The position numbers and the translations under genes were made by a program. A stretch of DNA of 64,000 bases. It comes from Pogonophryne albipinna. Lineage: Eukaryota > Chordata > Actinopteri > Perciformes > Artedidraconidae. Position 1 is the stretch's first letter. Every line of letters begins with the position of its first letter. This document shows, piece after piece, positions 12,753 through 21,695 of the stretch. The notes beneath the pieces were generated by a model. The model did not search any database and had not been told where the DNA came from. It worked only from the letters and a program-made list of their open reading frames with translations. The DNA is taken from positions 4,316,715-4,380,714 of the forward strand of contig CM053263.1 of the NCBI GenBank assembly GCA_028583405.1, given 5' to 3'.

Positions 12753-13869
12753 TGCAAATACGCACAGGAGCATAGCTTTTACAGTTTTTGCACAAGGTCA
12801 CACAAGCACATGGGTGGAAATCTATTTCATTCAATTGTACTGTTTTAAATATCCAAATATACAAAATATACATTTAAAAAAAGATATCCAGTGAAGTGTC
12901 CACTGCCATTGCTCGCATGCATGCACACGTTGTACACGTGCACTCTGTTTTCAGGGGATCCACAAGAGGGCCTGCAGTATTGTGTTCCTCCTCTGTAAGG
13001 CAGCACAGCTTGGTCAGGGAGCCCGAGCAAAAATAAGTCTCAAAAGCTTCTCGTTTGAATCCCCTATATACTTCAATCAGCCATATAGAGAAGGAAAATC
13101 ATTAAGATACTAACTGCTGTTGAGATGGGTTCTGCATTTATCAGCTGGCTATTTAGAGAAAGCAAAGCATTTGCGGGAGACTGTTTTGTGTGGGTTGCAT
13201 AATCATTCGTTTTAATGTGAGATATTGTAAATTGAAGGAGACTGGCTTCAACATTTATTTCAAGTATCAACAAATCTTGCAGGCTTGTATTCAAAATGTT
13301 ATGCATGTATTTGGAAGTAATTCAATGTATTGCCTTAGATTGACATAAAATGAAGTTGGCAACTCTCAAATTGATGGCTGTTTACAATTAAGTCAATATC
13401 TGTTTAGCTTAGATGTTCCTGTTGCTGGTTTCTTTGTGATTGTTTGCACAGGGACTCCTGCAAAATAGAAATTACTGAATGTGCATGGAGCCATGCTTAG
13501 TCTGAGTTATTTTATTAGGATAAGGACGATGTTGGTGCTTTCTTGTAACATTTTGCATTTATTATTCCAGACTGTACTGCTGCACATTTATATTTTAACT
13601 TTCCATTACATCTTGTATTTTTTGCCAACATTTTGATTGCAATGACCTGTAAGAGCCATTGTACAACTTCCAAGTTCTGTTTTTCAGAAATCCTGAAAAA
13701 ATCAGCTAAAGACTCTCCCCTTGGATCAACATCAGTCCACATCAGGTTGGTTTTGAGGTCAGAGAATGTGTATTCGCTACTGTTAAAGTATTGTTAAAAG
13801 GATTTAATTCGTTTTTAGGAGAATGAGATATATTTACACATTCATTTGGAAAACAAAAACATATGATAG

Positions 13870-14070
13870 TGTGGTCGACTCCTTACATTAATGAAGTTTA
13901 GGCAACTTGGGTGTTCCACAGGAACCTGTGTTGGTCCCTATGCTGTTCAACATGTACACTATACAAGATGCAATATTTGTCAAATACATCTTAACTCAGA
14001 TGATACTGTTCTTTGTTGTCTTGTAATAATTAGCATAAAACCACTTGATATGTTTAAATATTCAGAGGGC
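13870..14070 (+). pseudogene. decayed LINE reverse-transcriptase fragment
   Basis: From about 13903 one frame reads GVPQEPVLVPMLFNMYT, recognisable as the GVPQGSVLGPxLFxxYT block of non-LTR reverse transcriptases, with two Gly replaced. About 35 bases later a different frame reads SDDTVL, matching the catalytic YADDTVL block with Tyr-Ala altered. The frame change and lost residues show a dead copy. The fragment is too short to name the LINE clade, and no 5' or 3' end could be placed. Confidence 0.65.
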
Positions 14071-15529
14071 CACTGATTTGATAACATTATATTTTGTTAC
14101 TAAATATGAAACACTTGATTAGGAAGTATCAATAATCCACCTAATGTCCATCCAGTCTGAACATCTTCTGCTTGGATTTGCTTTATTCTGTCAGGCAAAG
14201 GTTAATCTTGACTTCCTAAAAATTCCTGTCTTTACACTGGCAGGCCATTTGAAACGAATAACCCCGTAAGCTCTTCAGGTGTCCAACACACAAGGAAAAA
14301 AAGTAAACCACAGACGGGCTTTATTGGCATTCCACTTGGTGCTCGTAATGAATTTTATAAGGTTCATCAATGGACCAACTTTTAGTAACTCCTATTAAGG
14401 AAGAGTGTTTAGGTTTCAGAATCTCATAAAATGTCCTTATCTGGGTCATCTGAATGAGCCAATGTGTGTCACAATCAGTTGTCACAAACAGTCGGCAATT
14501 CAAGTGGTCTCGGTCATCTCACTTTATTGTCCTCCATCATCTGTCTGCCCCAGGCACAGGACATGCTAAAAACCATGTCACCGCAGGAAGCATATCCCCT
14601 GTTTTTTCAGCTTCCTGGTTAACCCCTAATGAAAGTCTAGACAGGTTAGTATGAGGCAAACCAGGTCAAAAAAAGTAAAAGAGACTTAAATAGTGGAATA
14701 AAGAGACAGAAATTGAAGAACAATGAGCAATGCCAAAACATAGTTAAGAAGGACTTTTAATGGTGCTTGTGTTCTGAGGATAAGAACTTGAACAAAGGGG
14801 GTGTCCATGCTAAGCATGCAGACATTAACTAAGCATTCACTGCTTGACTCGCATTTTTACTGACTTCTGTTTTGAATCTCAATGAGCAGAAAGTAAGGCA
14901 GACAAAGCCATTAGAGTCATTAAAGGTTATATAGGGAAATAGAAACTATCAAAGCCAGCTTGCTAACTTTATTCTGGATCTCGGTATCTGCAGTACAATA
15001 TTATATGACCCAAAAAGAGTAAAAGGGCTTTTACAGTAGTCAACAGATATCCGAACATCTGACATGAGAGTTGATTCCACTTCCTGTTCTGCCTCTAATT
15101 TCACTGCCATAAAGTGAATTAGTAGCACAGGGAACAAGATGGCAAATTAGAGGTGATTCCTTTCTCTGATCACAGCGGTCATATTACACAGTTGTTTTGT
15201 GAGCAGTAGGGGAGGAATAACTCAGAGTGAGGAAGGTTCGTGAACGAGAGGGACTGGAGGCTTTGATCAGATGGAGGTAAGTTTAGACACAAGAAGATAC
15301 GATACAAGGGGGTTGGTGTTGTGTATAAACATACTGTTGAATTACCTGGGAAATTGTACAACAATTTTCATGGCTTTAGTGAGACTAACACATTTGCTAT
15401 TGTGTAAACAAATACATAACTGCTATATCACCTGAATGTTAATATGACAGACATAAGAGTAACGGGAGGATTCAATGCATCATAAGGCAATCTGTATAAT
15501 TACATTAAACTAAAAGGTTAGAGCTTTAC
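14071..15529. other. non-coding region
   Basis: No gene, paired termini or tandem repeat seen. Probably includes unresolved flanks of the decayed LINE to its left. Confidence 0.5.
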
Positions 15530-15740
15530 CCAATGCTACTCACTGCTAATGCTATCAAAGCTAAGATCCTACAGCCATGCTAGCAGCTCTGCAGAGCTTT
15601 GAGCTAAATGCTAACGTCAGTGTGCTAATATGCTCAATATAACTCCAACATGCGAATGTTTAGCAAGTTTATCATTCCAACACTTGACTTAATGGTGGAT
15701 CTTAATGATAAGTCCAACCAATTATGAAACTAGTTTGTAG
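15530..15740 (+). repeat. dispersed teleost GCTAATGCTA-type repeat
   Basis: Rich in GCTAAC/GCTAATGCTA blocks and contains a CCATGCTAGCAGCTCTGCAG block. This is an interspersed repeat I recognise from many fish loci. A related copy in opposite orientation is at about 50030-50375, where CATGTTAGCATTGTCATTG occurs. Ends are approximate; classification is uncertain (probably a non-autonomous DNA element). Confidence 0.5.
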
Positions 15741-15878
15741 CTAATTCAATGGAAATTAATTAAATATACACATTTTGTTAAAACACCCCCCAAAAAAATG
15801 AAGCTAGGGGAACAGTCTACTGAAATCAATAATGTTGTTGCAAAAAAATCCAGTACAGTTTGAGCTGTTTAAGTAGTG

Positions 15879-15910
15879 ACTCTGCGGACAAACAAACATG
15901 TCCGCAGAGT
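15879..15910. repeat. 12-bp perfect hairpin
   Basis: ACTCTGCGGACA, an 8-base loop AACAAACA, then TGTCCGCAGAGT. The pairing extends imperfectly outward (GTG / TAC). No gene or obvious transposon end is attached to it. Confidence 0.85.
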
Positions 15911-16120
15911 TACTTTGCTAGTCTACATTTCATTGCTTATAATTATAATTGTAACAAGATTATATTTCTTACATGTCATAAAATATTTTTTTATATTCAG
16001 AGTCACATTTGGCAGTTTCTGTTTAATTCTATTAAAATCTAGGTAACACTTTTGTTATAAAACATTTGGTGCCATCAACATATAATTCCTTTTAGTTTCC
16101 TGTTTGTAACTCCCTCTATC

Positions 16121-16491
16121 TGTCACGATCTGTCTGTATTGTATTTTGTCTTGTCTTTTTCTGTCTTTTGTTTCATGTTTTATTTTGAAAGGTCTTCACC
16201 TCCTGTCTTGCCTGTTTCTGTCTGCGTTGTGTCTTGTTTAAATCTGTCTGTGGTTCCCTGTCGTTAGTTTCCCTGGTGTGTCTAATTTACCCGATTGTGT
16301 TCACCTGGTGTCCCTGTGTTTTCTCCTCCCTCCTCACCTGTGTCTTGTTTGTGTGATTAGTCTTGTGTCATGACTAGTTCTTCGGTGCAGTGTTCTGTTT
16401 TGTCTTTGTTTATCTGCGCCTAGCCTTGAAATAAAGGAGTTTTTCAGTTTATATCTGCATTTGGGTCCTGCCTGCTTCACACACCGTAACA
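16121..16491 (+). repeat. 5' LTR (371 bp)
   Basis: Begins TG and ends CA, immediately preceded by CTATC. Its last 119 bases (16373-16491) recur at 21573-21690 almost without change; the only clear difference I see is CGGTGCAGTG versus CGGTGAGTG. This near-identity indicates a recent insertion. Confidence 0.85.
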
Positions 16492-16510
16492 TTACGAACC
16501 GACCAACGAT

Positions 16511-18157
16511 ATGGGCCCAGCAGATCCGTTTGAGCAGGAACTAGTGGATTATACCTTTTCTTTGTCTGACTGCGCTCATCGATGGATAGGAACGGTCAGG
16601 GTTCAGCAGCGAGATGCTGCTCTGGCAGATGCAGTCCACCTTACGCTGAGGAATCAAGATTTGGTTAAATTCTTACCGGACTGGCTTTTGGATTACCTCA
16701 CGGTTTGTTTTCCCGATCCTGATAGACCCAGGTCTCCAGATTCCCTTTTTGATACCACACGCATCGGTGTGGTCCGTCTGGCGTCAGCCCCTGCTTCTCA
16801 CCCAGTGTTTGCTACAGTCCAGGAGCCATTCGCTGGTACTCGTCTGGCTTTTGGAGGTCCACGGAGCCTCCAAACGGCTCCTAAGAGGAGTCGCAAGGCC
16901 AGGTTAGCAGCACGAGCCCAAAAGGCCATGGTTCCAGAACCAGTTCAGCCCCCAGCAGCCATGGTTACAGCCCCAGTACAGGCCCCAGCAGCCATGGTTT
17001 CAGCCCCAGTTCTGGCCCCAGCAGCCATGGTTCCGGCCCCAGCAGCCATGGTTCCAGACCTAGTTCTGGCCCCAGCAGCCATGGTTCCAGACTTAGCTCT
17101 CGCCCCAGCTGCCATAGTCCCATCTCTGGTCCCTTCTCTAGTCTCTTCTCGAGTCCCTTCTCTAGTCCCTTCTCTAGTCCCTTCTCTAGTCCCTTCTCTA
17201 GTCCCTTCTCTGGTCACGTCTCTAGTCCCTCCTCTAGTCCCTTCTCTAGGCCCTTCCCTAGTCCCTCCTCAGGTCACTTTCCTAGTCCCTTCTTTAGTCC
17301 CTTCTCCAGTCCCACCTCTAGTCACTTCTCTAGTCACTTCTCAAGTACCAACTCTAGTCCCATCTCTAGTCCCTTCTCTAGTCCCTACTCAATTCCTTTC
17401 TCAAGTCCTTTCTCAAGTCCCTCCTCTAGTCACTTCCCTAGTCCCTTCTCCAGTCCCTCCTTTAGTCACCTCTCTAGTCTCCTCTCTAGTCCCTCCTCTG
17501 GTCCCTTCCCGAGCCCCTTCTCTAGTCCATCCTCTAGTCCCTTCCCAAGTCCCTTCTCTAGTCCCTTCTCTAGTCCCACCTCTAGTCCCACCTCTAGTCC
17601 CACCTCTAGTCCCACCTCTCGAGTCCCCTCTCCAGTTCCCTCTCAAGTCTCCTCTCGAGCTACCTATCGAGTCACATCTCGAGTCCCCTTTCGAGATCCC
17701 TCTCAAGTCACCTCTCAAGTCAACTCTCAAGTCACCTCTCGAGGTCCCTCTCAAGCCCTCTCTCGAGTCTCCTCTCGAGTCCCTTCTCAAGTCCCCTCTC
17801 GAGTCTCCGTTCAAGTTCCCTCTCAAGATCCCTCTCAAGTCATCTCTCGAGTCTCCTCTCAAGTTCTCTCTCGAGTCTCCTCTCGAGTTCCCTCTCCAGT
17901 CCCCTCTCCAGTCACCTCTCGAGTTTTCTCTCGAGTCCCCTCTCAAATCACCTATCGAGTTACCTCTCAAGTTTCCTCTCGAGTCCCCTCTCAAGCCCTC
18001 TCTCGAGTTCCCACTCAAGTCCCTACTTAAGTACCGTTGGAGGTTCCGCTGGGGGTCCTGCCAACCCTTTGTCCTGTCCCGTTGGAGGTCCCGCCATCTA
18101 CTCTCCTGCCGGGGGTCCTGCCAGCTCCTTGTCCTGTCTCGTTGGAGGCCCCGCTGA
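16511..18157 (+). CDS. retroelement ORF with N-terminal unique domain and repeat tail
   Basis: 548 codons starting 20 bases after the 5' LTR, the position of gag in LTR elements. Residues 1-135 are unique sequence with Trp/Asp-rich stretches (MGPADPFEQELVDYTFSLSD; FLPDWLLDYLTVCF). From about 136 the protein becomes repetitive: PAAMVxAPVxA units, then SLVP units to about residue 375, then PLESPLKS units to about 503, ending in the first copies of a 60-bp array. I find no major homology region, zinc knuckle or protease motif, so the gag label rests on position alone. The lack of stops in the low-complexity part is weak evidence for coding, because several frames stay open there. Function unknown. 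Confidence 0.5.
   Translation: MGPADPFEQELVDYTFSLSDCAHRWIGTVRVQQRDAALADAVHLTLRNQDLVKFLPDWLLDYLTVCFPDPDRPRSPDSLFDTTRIGVVRLASAPASHPVFATVQEPFAGTRLAFGGPRSLQTAPKRSRKARLAARAQKAMVPEPVQPPAAMVTAPVQAPAAMVSAPVLAPAAMVPAPAAMVPDLVLAPAAMVPDLALAPAAIVPSLVPSLVSSRVPSLVPSLVPSLVPSLVPSLVTSLVPPLVPSLGPSLVPPQVTFLVPSLVPSPVPPLVTSLVTSQVPTLVPSLVPSLVPTQFLSQVLSQVPPLVTSLVPSPVPPLVTSLVSSLVPPLVPSRAPSLVHPLVPSQVPSLVPSLVPPLVPPLVPPLVPPLESPLQFPLKSPLELPIESHLESPFEIPLKSPLKSTLKSPLEVPLKPSLESPLESLLKSPLESPFKFPLKIPLKSSLESPLKFSLESPLEFPLQSPLQSPLEFSLESPLKSPIELPLKFPLESPLKPSLEFPLKSLLKYRWRFRWGSCQPFVLSRWRSRHLLSCRGSCQLLVLSRWRPR
16920..17105 (+). repeat. 33-bp tandem repeat (PAAMVxAPVxA)
   Basis: Imperfect units of about 33 bp built on GCAGCCATGGTT followed by CAGCCCCAGT, within the retroelement ORF. 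Confidence 0.7.
17119..17635 (+). repeat. 12-bp minisatellite (SLVP units)
   Basis: About 40 imperfect copies of CTTCTCTAGTCC. The translation in the ORF frame is a run of SLVP/PLVP tetrapeptides. Confidence 0.9.
17620..18025 (+). repeat. 12-bp minisatellite (PLES/PLKS units)
   Basis: About 33 units alternating CTCTCGAGTCCC and CTCTCAAGTCCC. Evidently related to the preceding array by point changes (CTCTAGTCC to CTCGAGTCC). The antisense strand is also open but is a composition artefact. Confidence 0.9.
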
Positions 18158-18341
18158 CTACTCTCCTGCCGGGGGTCCTTCCAACCCTATGTCCTGTCCC
18201 GTTGGAGGTCCCGCCGTCTACTCTCCTGCCGGGGGTCCTGCCAACCCTGTGTCCTGTCCCGTTGGAGGCCCCGCCGACTACTCTCCTGCCGGGGGTCCTG
18301 CCAACCCTTTGTCCTGTCTCGTTGGAGGTCCCGCCGTCTAC
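18033..18341 (+). repeat. 60-bp tandem repeat, left part
   Basis: Five or so copies of an exact 60-bp period (GTTGGAGGTCCCGCC ... GGGGGTCCTGCCAACCC). The array is interrupted by the L2 LINE and resumes at 20738. Confidence 0.95.
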
Positions 18342-20540
18342 CATTCCTGTGTTTTCTTTGAGAGCTCTATTTCTGTTCACAAAAATGTTCAGAAAGAGGT
18401 AACCACAAAGCGATATTTAACTGAAAACGCTAGGGAAATGTTTACTCAGAATTTTTCTTCCACACTTGCCCCTGCTAACATCTCAGTAAATGAGCTAGTA
18501 GATCATTTTAATTCAAAAATTAAAAATGTTATAGATGCCATTGCTCCAACTAAGGTAAAGGAAGTGTCTGTTAAGAAAATATCTCCATGGAGAAAGGCCA
18601 TGACCGTGAAAACAGAAAAAAGAGAATGTCGAAAGGCTGAACGCAGGTGGCGAAAAACAAATCTCCAGGTTCACTTTGAAATCTATAAAGAGAGACTTGG
18701 CCTTTATAATTTGGAATTGAAAAACTCACGACAATCGTTCTTCTCTGACATCATTACCAAAAACAAAAACAACGCACGTGCCTTATTTGCTACCGTCGAC
18801 AGACTAACTAACCCCCCAGTGTCAGTAGCCTCTGAATTTCTATCCACCAGGGCGTGCAATGATTTTGCCTCCTTTTTCACTGACAAAATTCAGAAAATCA
18901 GACAAGCAGTCAGTGCCTCTGCATCAGGAACAGCAAATGTGTTGTCTCTGTGTCCACCTAATATCAATTCAAACACCATGACACAATTCCATCAGATTAA
19001 TGATAAAAACCTAGAGGACATTATACAACTTCTGAAATCCTCCTCCTGCTGCCTTGATATTATTCCAACAGGATTTTTCAAAGATGTTTTGCCTTGCATG
19101 GCCTCAGATCTACTTCATATAGTAAACAAATCTCTTCACACAGGTATTTTTCCACAGGCCCTGAAAACTGCAGTCATTAAACCGCTCTTAAAAAAGAATA
19201 ATCTAGATGCTTCAGTAATGAACAATTACAGGCCCATATCAAACCTCCCATTTATAGGTAAAATCATTGAAAAAGTTGTTTTTCAACAGTTGAGTAATTT
19301 CTTGCATTTAAATAACTGTTTGGATGTGTTCCAGTCAGGCTTTCGTCCAAACCACAGCACTGAGACTGCTCTTGTAAAGGTCTTTAATGACATCCACTTA
19401 AACACAGACAGTGGCAGAACTTCAGTGTTAGTATTATTAGATCTCAGTGCTGCGTTTGACACTGTTGACCACAACATATTACTAGACCGACTGGAAAACT
19501 GGGTGGGACTTTCGGAAACAGTTCTAAATTGGTTTGAATCCTACTTAAAGGACAGAAACAACTTTGTTTCTATAGGTAAATACACATCTGAGTTGACAAA
19601 TATGACATGTGGGGTACCTCAAGGCTCCATCTTGGGGCCTCTTCTCTTTAACGTCTACATGCTACCACTGGCTCAGATAATGAAGAACAACAAAATAAGT
19701 TACCATAGCTATGCGGATGACACACAAATTTATGTAACAATTTCACCAGGAGACTATGCTCCAATTCAAACACTGAGTAAGTGCATTGAACAAATCAATG
19801 ACTGGATGTGTCAGAACTTTCTCCAATTAAACAAAGATAAAACTGAGGTAATGGTTTTTGGAGCCAAGGCAGAACGTATAAAAGTTAGCGCTGAGCTTCA
19901 GTCTGCAATGTTTAAAACAACAGATAAAGCCAGAAATCTAGGTGTAGTCATGGACTCTGACCTGAGTTTCAACAGTCACATTAAAACAGTTACTAAATCA
20001 GCCTACTATCACCTAAAGAATATATCTAGGGTTAAAAGACTAATGTCACAGCAGGATTTGGAAAAACTTGTCCATGCTTTTATCTTCAGTAGACTCGACT
20101 ACTGTAATGGTGTCTTCACAGGTCTCACTAAAAAATATATTAGAAAGCTGCAGCTGATTCAGAACGCCGCTGCTCGAGTCCTCACTAACACTAAGAAAGT
20201 GGATCACATCACTCCTGTTCTGAAGTCTTTACACTGGCTTCCTGTGTGTCAAAGAATAGATTTCAAAATACTGCTGCTGGTTTATAAAGCACTGAATGGT
20301 TTAGGCCCAAAATACATTTCTGACCTCCTGCTAAATTATGAACCATCCAGATCTCTCAGGTCTTCAGGGACTGGTCAGCTTTCTGTCCCCAGAGTCAGAA
20401 CTAAACATGGAGAAGCAGCGTTTAGTTATTATGCTCCAAATATCTGGAACAAACTCCCAGAAACCTGCAGGTCCGCTGCAACTCTGATTACTTTTAAATC
20501 CAGGCTGAAGACTTTTCTTTTTGTCGCTGCTTTTAATTGA
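18069..20540 (+). CDS. L2-type LINE reverse transcriptase, open frame read through from the host array
   Basis: An uninterrupted 823-codon frame whose first 91 or so codons come from the 60-bp array; the LINE part starts at about 18342. It contains the reverse-transcriptase blocks in order: NYRPISNLP, LDLSAAFDTVDH (about 19438), GVPQGSILGPLLFNVY (about 19611), catalytic YADD at 19710-19721, and a C-terminal region typical of L2/CR1-like LINEs (RLDYCNG, IQNAAARVL, LHWLPV). The first part of the LINE sequence is the linker normally found after the endonuclease. The endonuclease domain itself is absent, so this is a 5'-truncated copy that could not complete target-primed reverse transcription unaided. 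The absence of stops over 730 codons suggests a young insertion. The array-encoded N-terminus is fortuitous. Confidence 0.85.
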   Translation: MSCPVGGPAIYSPAGGPASSLSCLVGGPADYSPAGGPSNPMSCPVGGPAVYSPAGGPANPVSCPVGGPADYSPAGGPANPLSCLVGGPAVYHSCVFFESSISVHKNVQKEVTTKRYLTENAREMFTQNFSSTLAPANISVNELVDHFNSKIKNVIDAIAPTKVKEVSVKKISPWRKAMTVKTEKRECRKAERRWRKTNLQVHFEIYKERLGLYNLELKNSRQSFFSDIITKNKNNARALFATVDRLTNPPVSVASEFLSTRACNDFASFFTDKIQKIRQAVSASASGTANVLSLCPPNINSNTMTQFHQINDKNLEDIIQLLKSSSCCLDIIPTGFFKDVLPCMASDLLHIVNKSLHTGIFPQALKTAVIKPLLKKNNLDASVMNNYRPISNLPFIGKIIEKVVFQQLSNFLHLNNCLDVFQSGFRPNHSTETALVKVFNDIHLNTDSGRTSVLVLLDLSAAFDTVDHNILLDRLENWVGLSETVLNWFESYLKDRNNFVSIGKYTSELTNMTCGVPQGSILGPLLFNVYMLPLAQIMKNNKISYHSYADDTQIYVTISPGDYAPIQTLSKCIEQINDWMCQNFLQLNKDKTEVMVFGAKAERIKVSAELQSAMFKTTDKARNLGVVMDSDLSFNSHIKTVTKSAYYHLKNISRVKRLMSQQDLEKLVHAFIFSRLDYCNGVFTGLTKKYIRKLQLIQNAAARVLTNTKKVDHITPVLKSLHWLPVCQRIDFKILLLVYKALNGLGPKYISDLLLNYEPSRSLRSSGTGQLSVPRVRTKHGEAAFSYYAPNIWNKLPETCRSAATLITFKSRLKTFLFVAAFN

Positions 20541-20737
20541 ACTATTCATATCTTAAACTGCACTGTAACTTTTATTCATGTATTTTTTTCTTTTAATGTT
20601 TATTTTATTCGCTTTTCTTTTTAATGACTGATTTTAAATGCCATTTTCTTAATGTCTTTCATTTTTTGTAAAGCACTTTGAATTGCCTTGTGTTGAAAAG
20701 TGCTATATAAATAAACTTGCCTTGCCTTGCCTTGCCT
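18342..20737 (+). mobile_element. L2-like non-LTR retrotransposon, 5'-truncated, nested
   Basis: Inserted within the 60-bp array; the array reads GTCTAC before it and TACTCTCC after it, so 3 bases (TAC) may be a target duplication. The 3' end has the usual L2 tail (TGTAAAGCACTTTGAATTGC ... GTGCTATATAAATAAA) followed by (CTTGC)n. Length about 2.4 kb, compared with more than 4 kb for a complete element. Clade named from recalled reverse-transcriptase and 3'-tail sequences. Confidence 0.85.
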
Positions 20738-20990
20738 TACTCTCCTGCCGGGGGTCCTGCCAATCCTATGTCCTGTGCCGTTGGAGGCCCCGCCGACTAC
20801 TCTCCTGCCGGGGGTCCTGCCAACCCTGTGTCCTGTGCCGTTGGAGGCCCCACCGACTACTCTTATACCGGGGGTCCTGCCAACCCCATGTCCTGTTTCG
20901 TTGGAGGCCTCGACATCACATGTCTCGCTGGGGGTCCTGCCAACTCCTGGTCCTCTTCCGTGGGGGATCCTGCCGAAGCCTGTCCCACCA
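20738..20990 (+). repeat. 60-bp tandem repeat, right part
   Basis: Continuation of the interrupted array, about four copies, the last ones diverged. Confidence 0.9.
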
Positions 20991-21119
20991 CCGGTTCCTG
21001 TCCGGCCGACACCGGGTCCTGCCCGGCCTCCGGAGCTGTCCCGTCAGCGCTTTCCTGCCCGGCCTCCGGAGCTGTCTGGTCTTCGCCCTCGAGCCCGGCC
21101 CCCTGAGAGCCGCGGTCTT

Positions 21120-21290
21120 CGCCCTCGATCCCGGCCCTCTGTGAGCCGCGGTCTTCGCCCGCGATCCCGGCCCCCTGACTCTTCCTGCCGCTGCCCTCAC
21201 CCTTGGGCCCGGCCCCCTGACTCTTCCTGCCGCTGCCCTCGTCCTCGAGCCCGGCCCCGACTCTTCCTGCCGCTGCCTTCGCCCTCATGC
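21120..21290 (+). repeat. GC-rich tandem repeat of about 42 bp
   Basis: Units containing GGCCCCCTGACTCTTCCTGC and CGCTGCCCTC, preceded by diverged GGCCTCCGGAGCTGTC copies. Much more GC-rich than the surrounding genome. Confidence 0.8.
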
Positions 21291-21308
21291 TCGGCCGCCC
21301 GAGTCCCC

Positions 21309-21490
21309 CACCTTAGACTCTGCCTTGCCCCCGGGTCGTCCGCCCGAGTCCCCCTTTTTGAACTCTGCCTTGCCCCCGGGTCGTCCGCCCGAGTCCCCCT
21401 TTTTGAACTCTGCCTTGCCCCCGGGCCATCCCCCCGAATTCCCCTTTTTGAACTCTGCCTTGCCCCCGGGCCGTCCGCCCGAGATCCCTT
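21309..21490 (+). repeat. 45-bp tandem repeat
   Basis: Four copies at an exact 45-bp period (TCTGCCTTGCCCCCGGG ... CCCCTTTTTGAAC), equivalent to 15 codons in every frame. One long open frame (20727-21707) runs from the 60-bp array through this repeat and may be the displaced 3' part of the retroelement ORF, but coding is unproven. Confidence 0.9.
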
Positions 21491-21572
21491 CCTGGTCCTC
21501 TGCTGTGCCCCTGGGCGGTCAGCTCAGTCCTGTCCTCCTGACCCCCTCCACCCACCCTGGTGGCCGAGTGAT

Positions 21573-21690
21573 ACTAGTTCTTCGGTGAGTGTTCTGTTTT
21601 GTCTTTGTTTATCTGCGCCTAGCCTTGAAATAAAGGAGTTTTTCAGTTTATATCTGCATTTGGGTCCTGCCTGCTTCACACACCGTAACA
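21573..21690 (+). repeat. 3' LTR, truncated
   Basis: Matches only the last 119 bases of the 5' LTR, from ACTAGTTCTTCGG to CCGTAACA, and is followed by the matching target duplication. The first 252 bases of the LTR are missing. Confidence 0.85.
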
Positions 21691-21695
21691 CTATC

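Larger units (their letters stand above)
9036..13869. other. intergenic region with purine tracts and a CA repeat
   Basis: No gene seen. It holds two strongly purine-biased stretches on the + strand (about 11015-11130 and 12540-12655) and a (CA)n microsatellite at 12725-12752. Open frames over the purine tracts are low-complexity and show no domain. Confidence 0.6.
16116..21695 (+). mobile_element. LTR retroelement, non-autonomous, with internal minisatellites and a nested LINE
   Basis: Bounded by the 5-bp target duplication CTATC (16116-16120 and 21691-21695). The 5' LTR is 16121-16491 (starts TGTCACGATC, ends CCGTAACA); a partial 3' LTR is 21573-21690 and ends identically. The LTRs carry an AATAAA signal (TTGAAATAAAGGAG). 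The interior holds one long ORF, at least five tandem-repeat arrays and a nested L2 LINE. I see no protease, reverse transcriptase or integrase belonging to the LTR element itself, so it would depend on enzymes supplied by a relative. A Ty3/gypsy relationship is suggested by 5-bp duplications and by the leader (ATTACGAACCGACC), but is not shown. Confidence 0.85.

Noticed and set aside
13870..14070. Treating the GVPQ...LFNMYT fragment as a gene
   Set aside because: Catalytic residues are altered and the two blocks are in different frames, so it is listed only as a dead LINE fragment.
17413..18018. Long antisense open frame (about 200 codons, Arg/Gly/Asp-rich repeats)
   Set aside because: It is the reverse reading of a 12-bp minisatellite; any frame of such an array stays open. 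No start context or domain.
18033..20990. 60-bp direct repeats resembling a CRISPR array
   Set aside because: The repeats are contiguous without unique spacers, in a vertebrate retroelement, and interrupted by a LINE.
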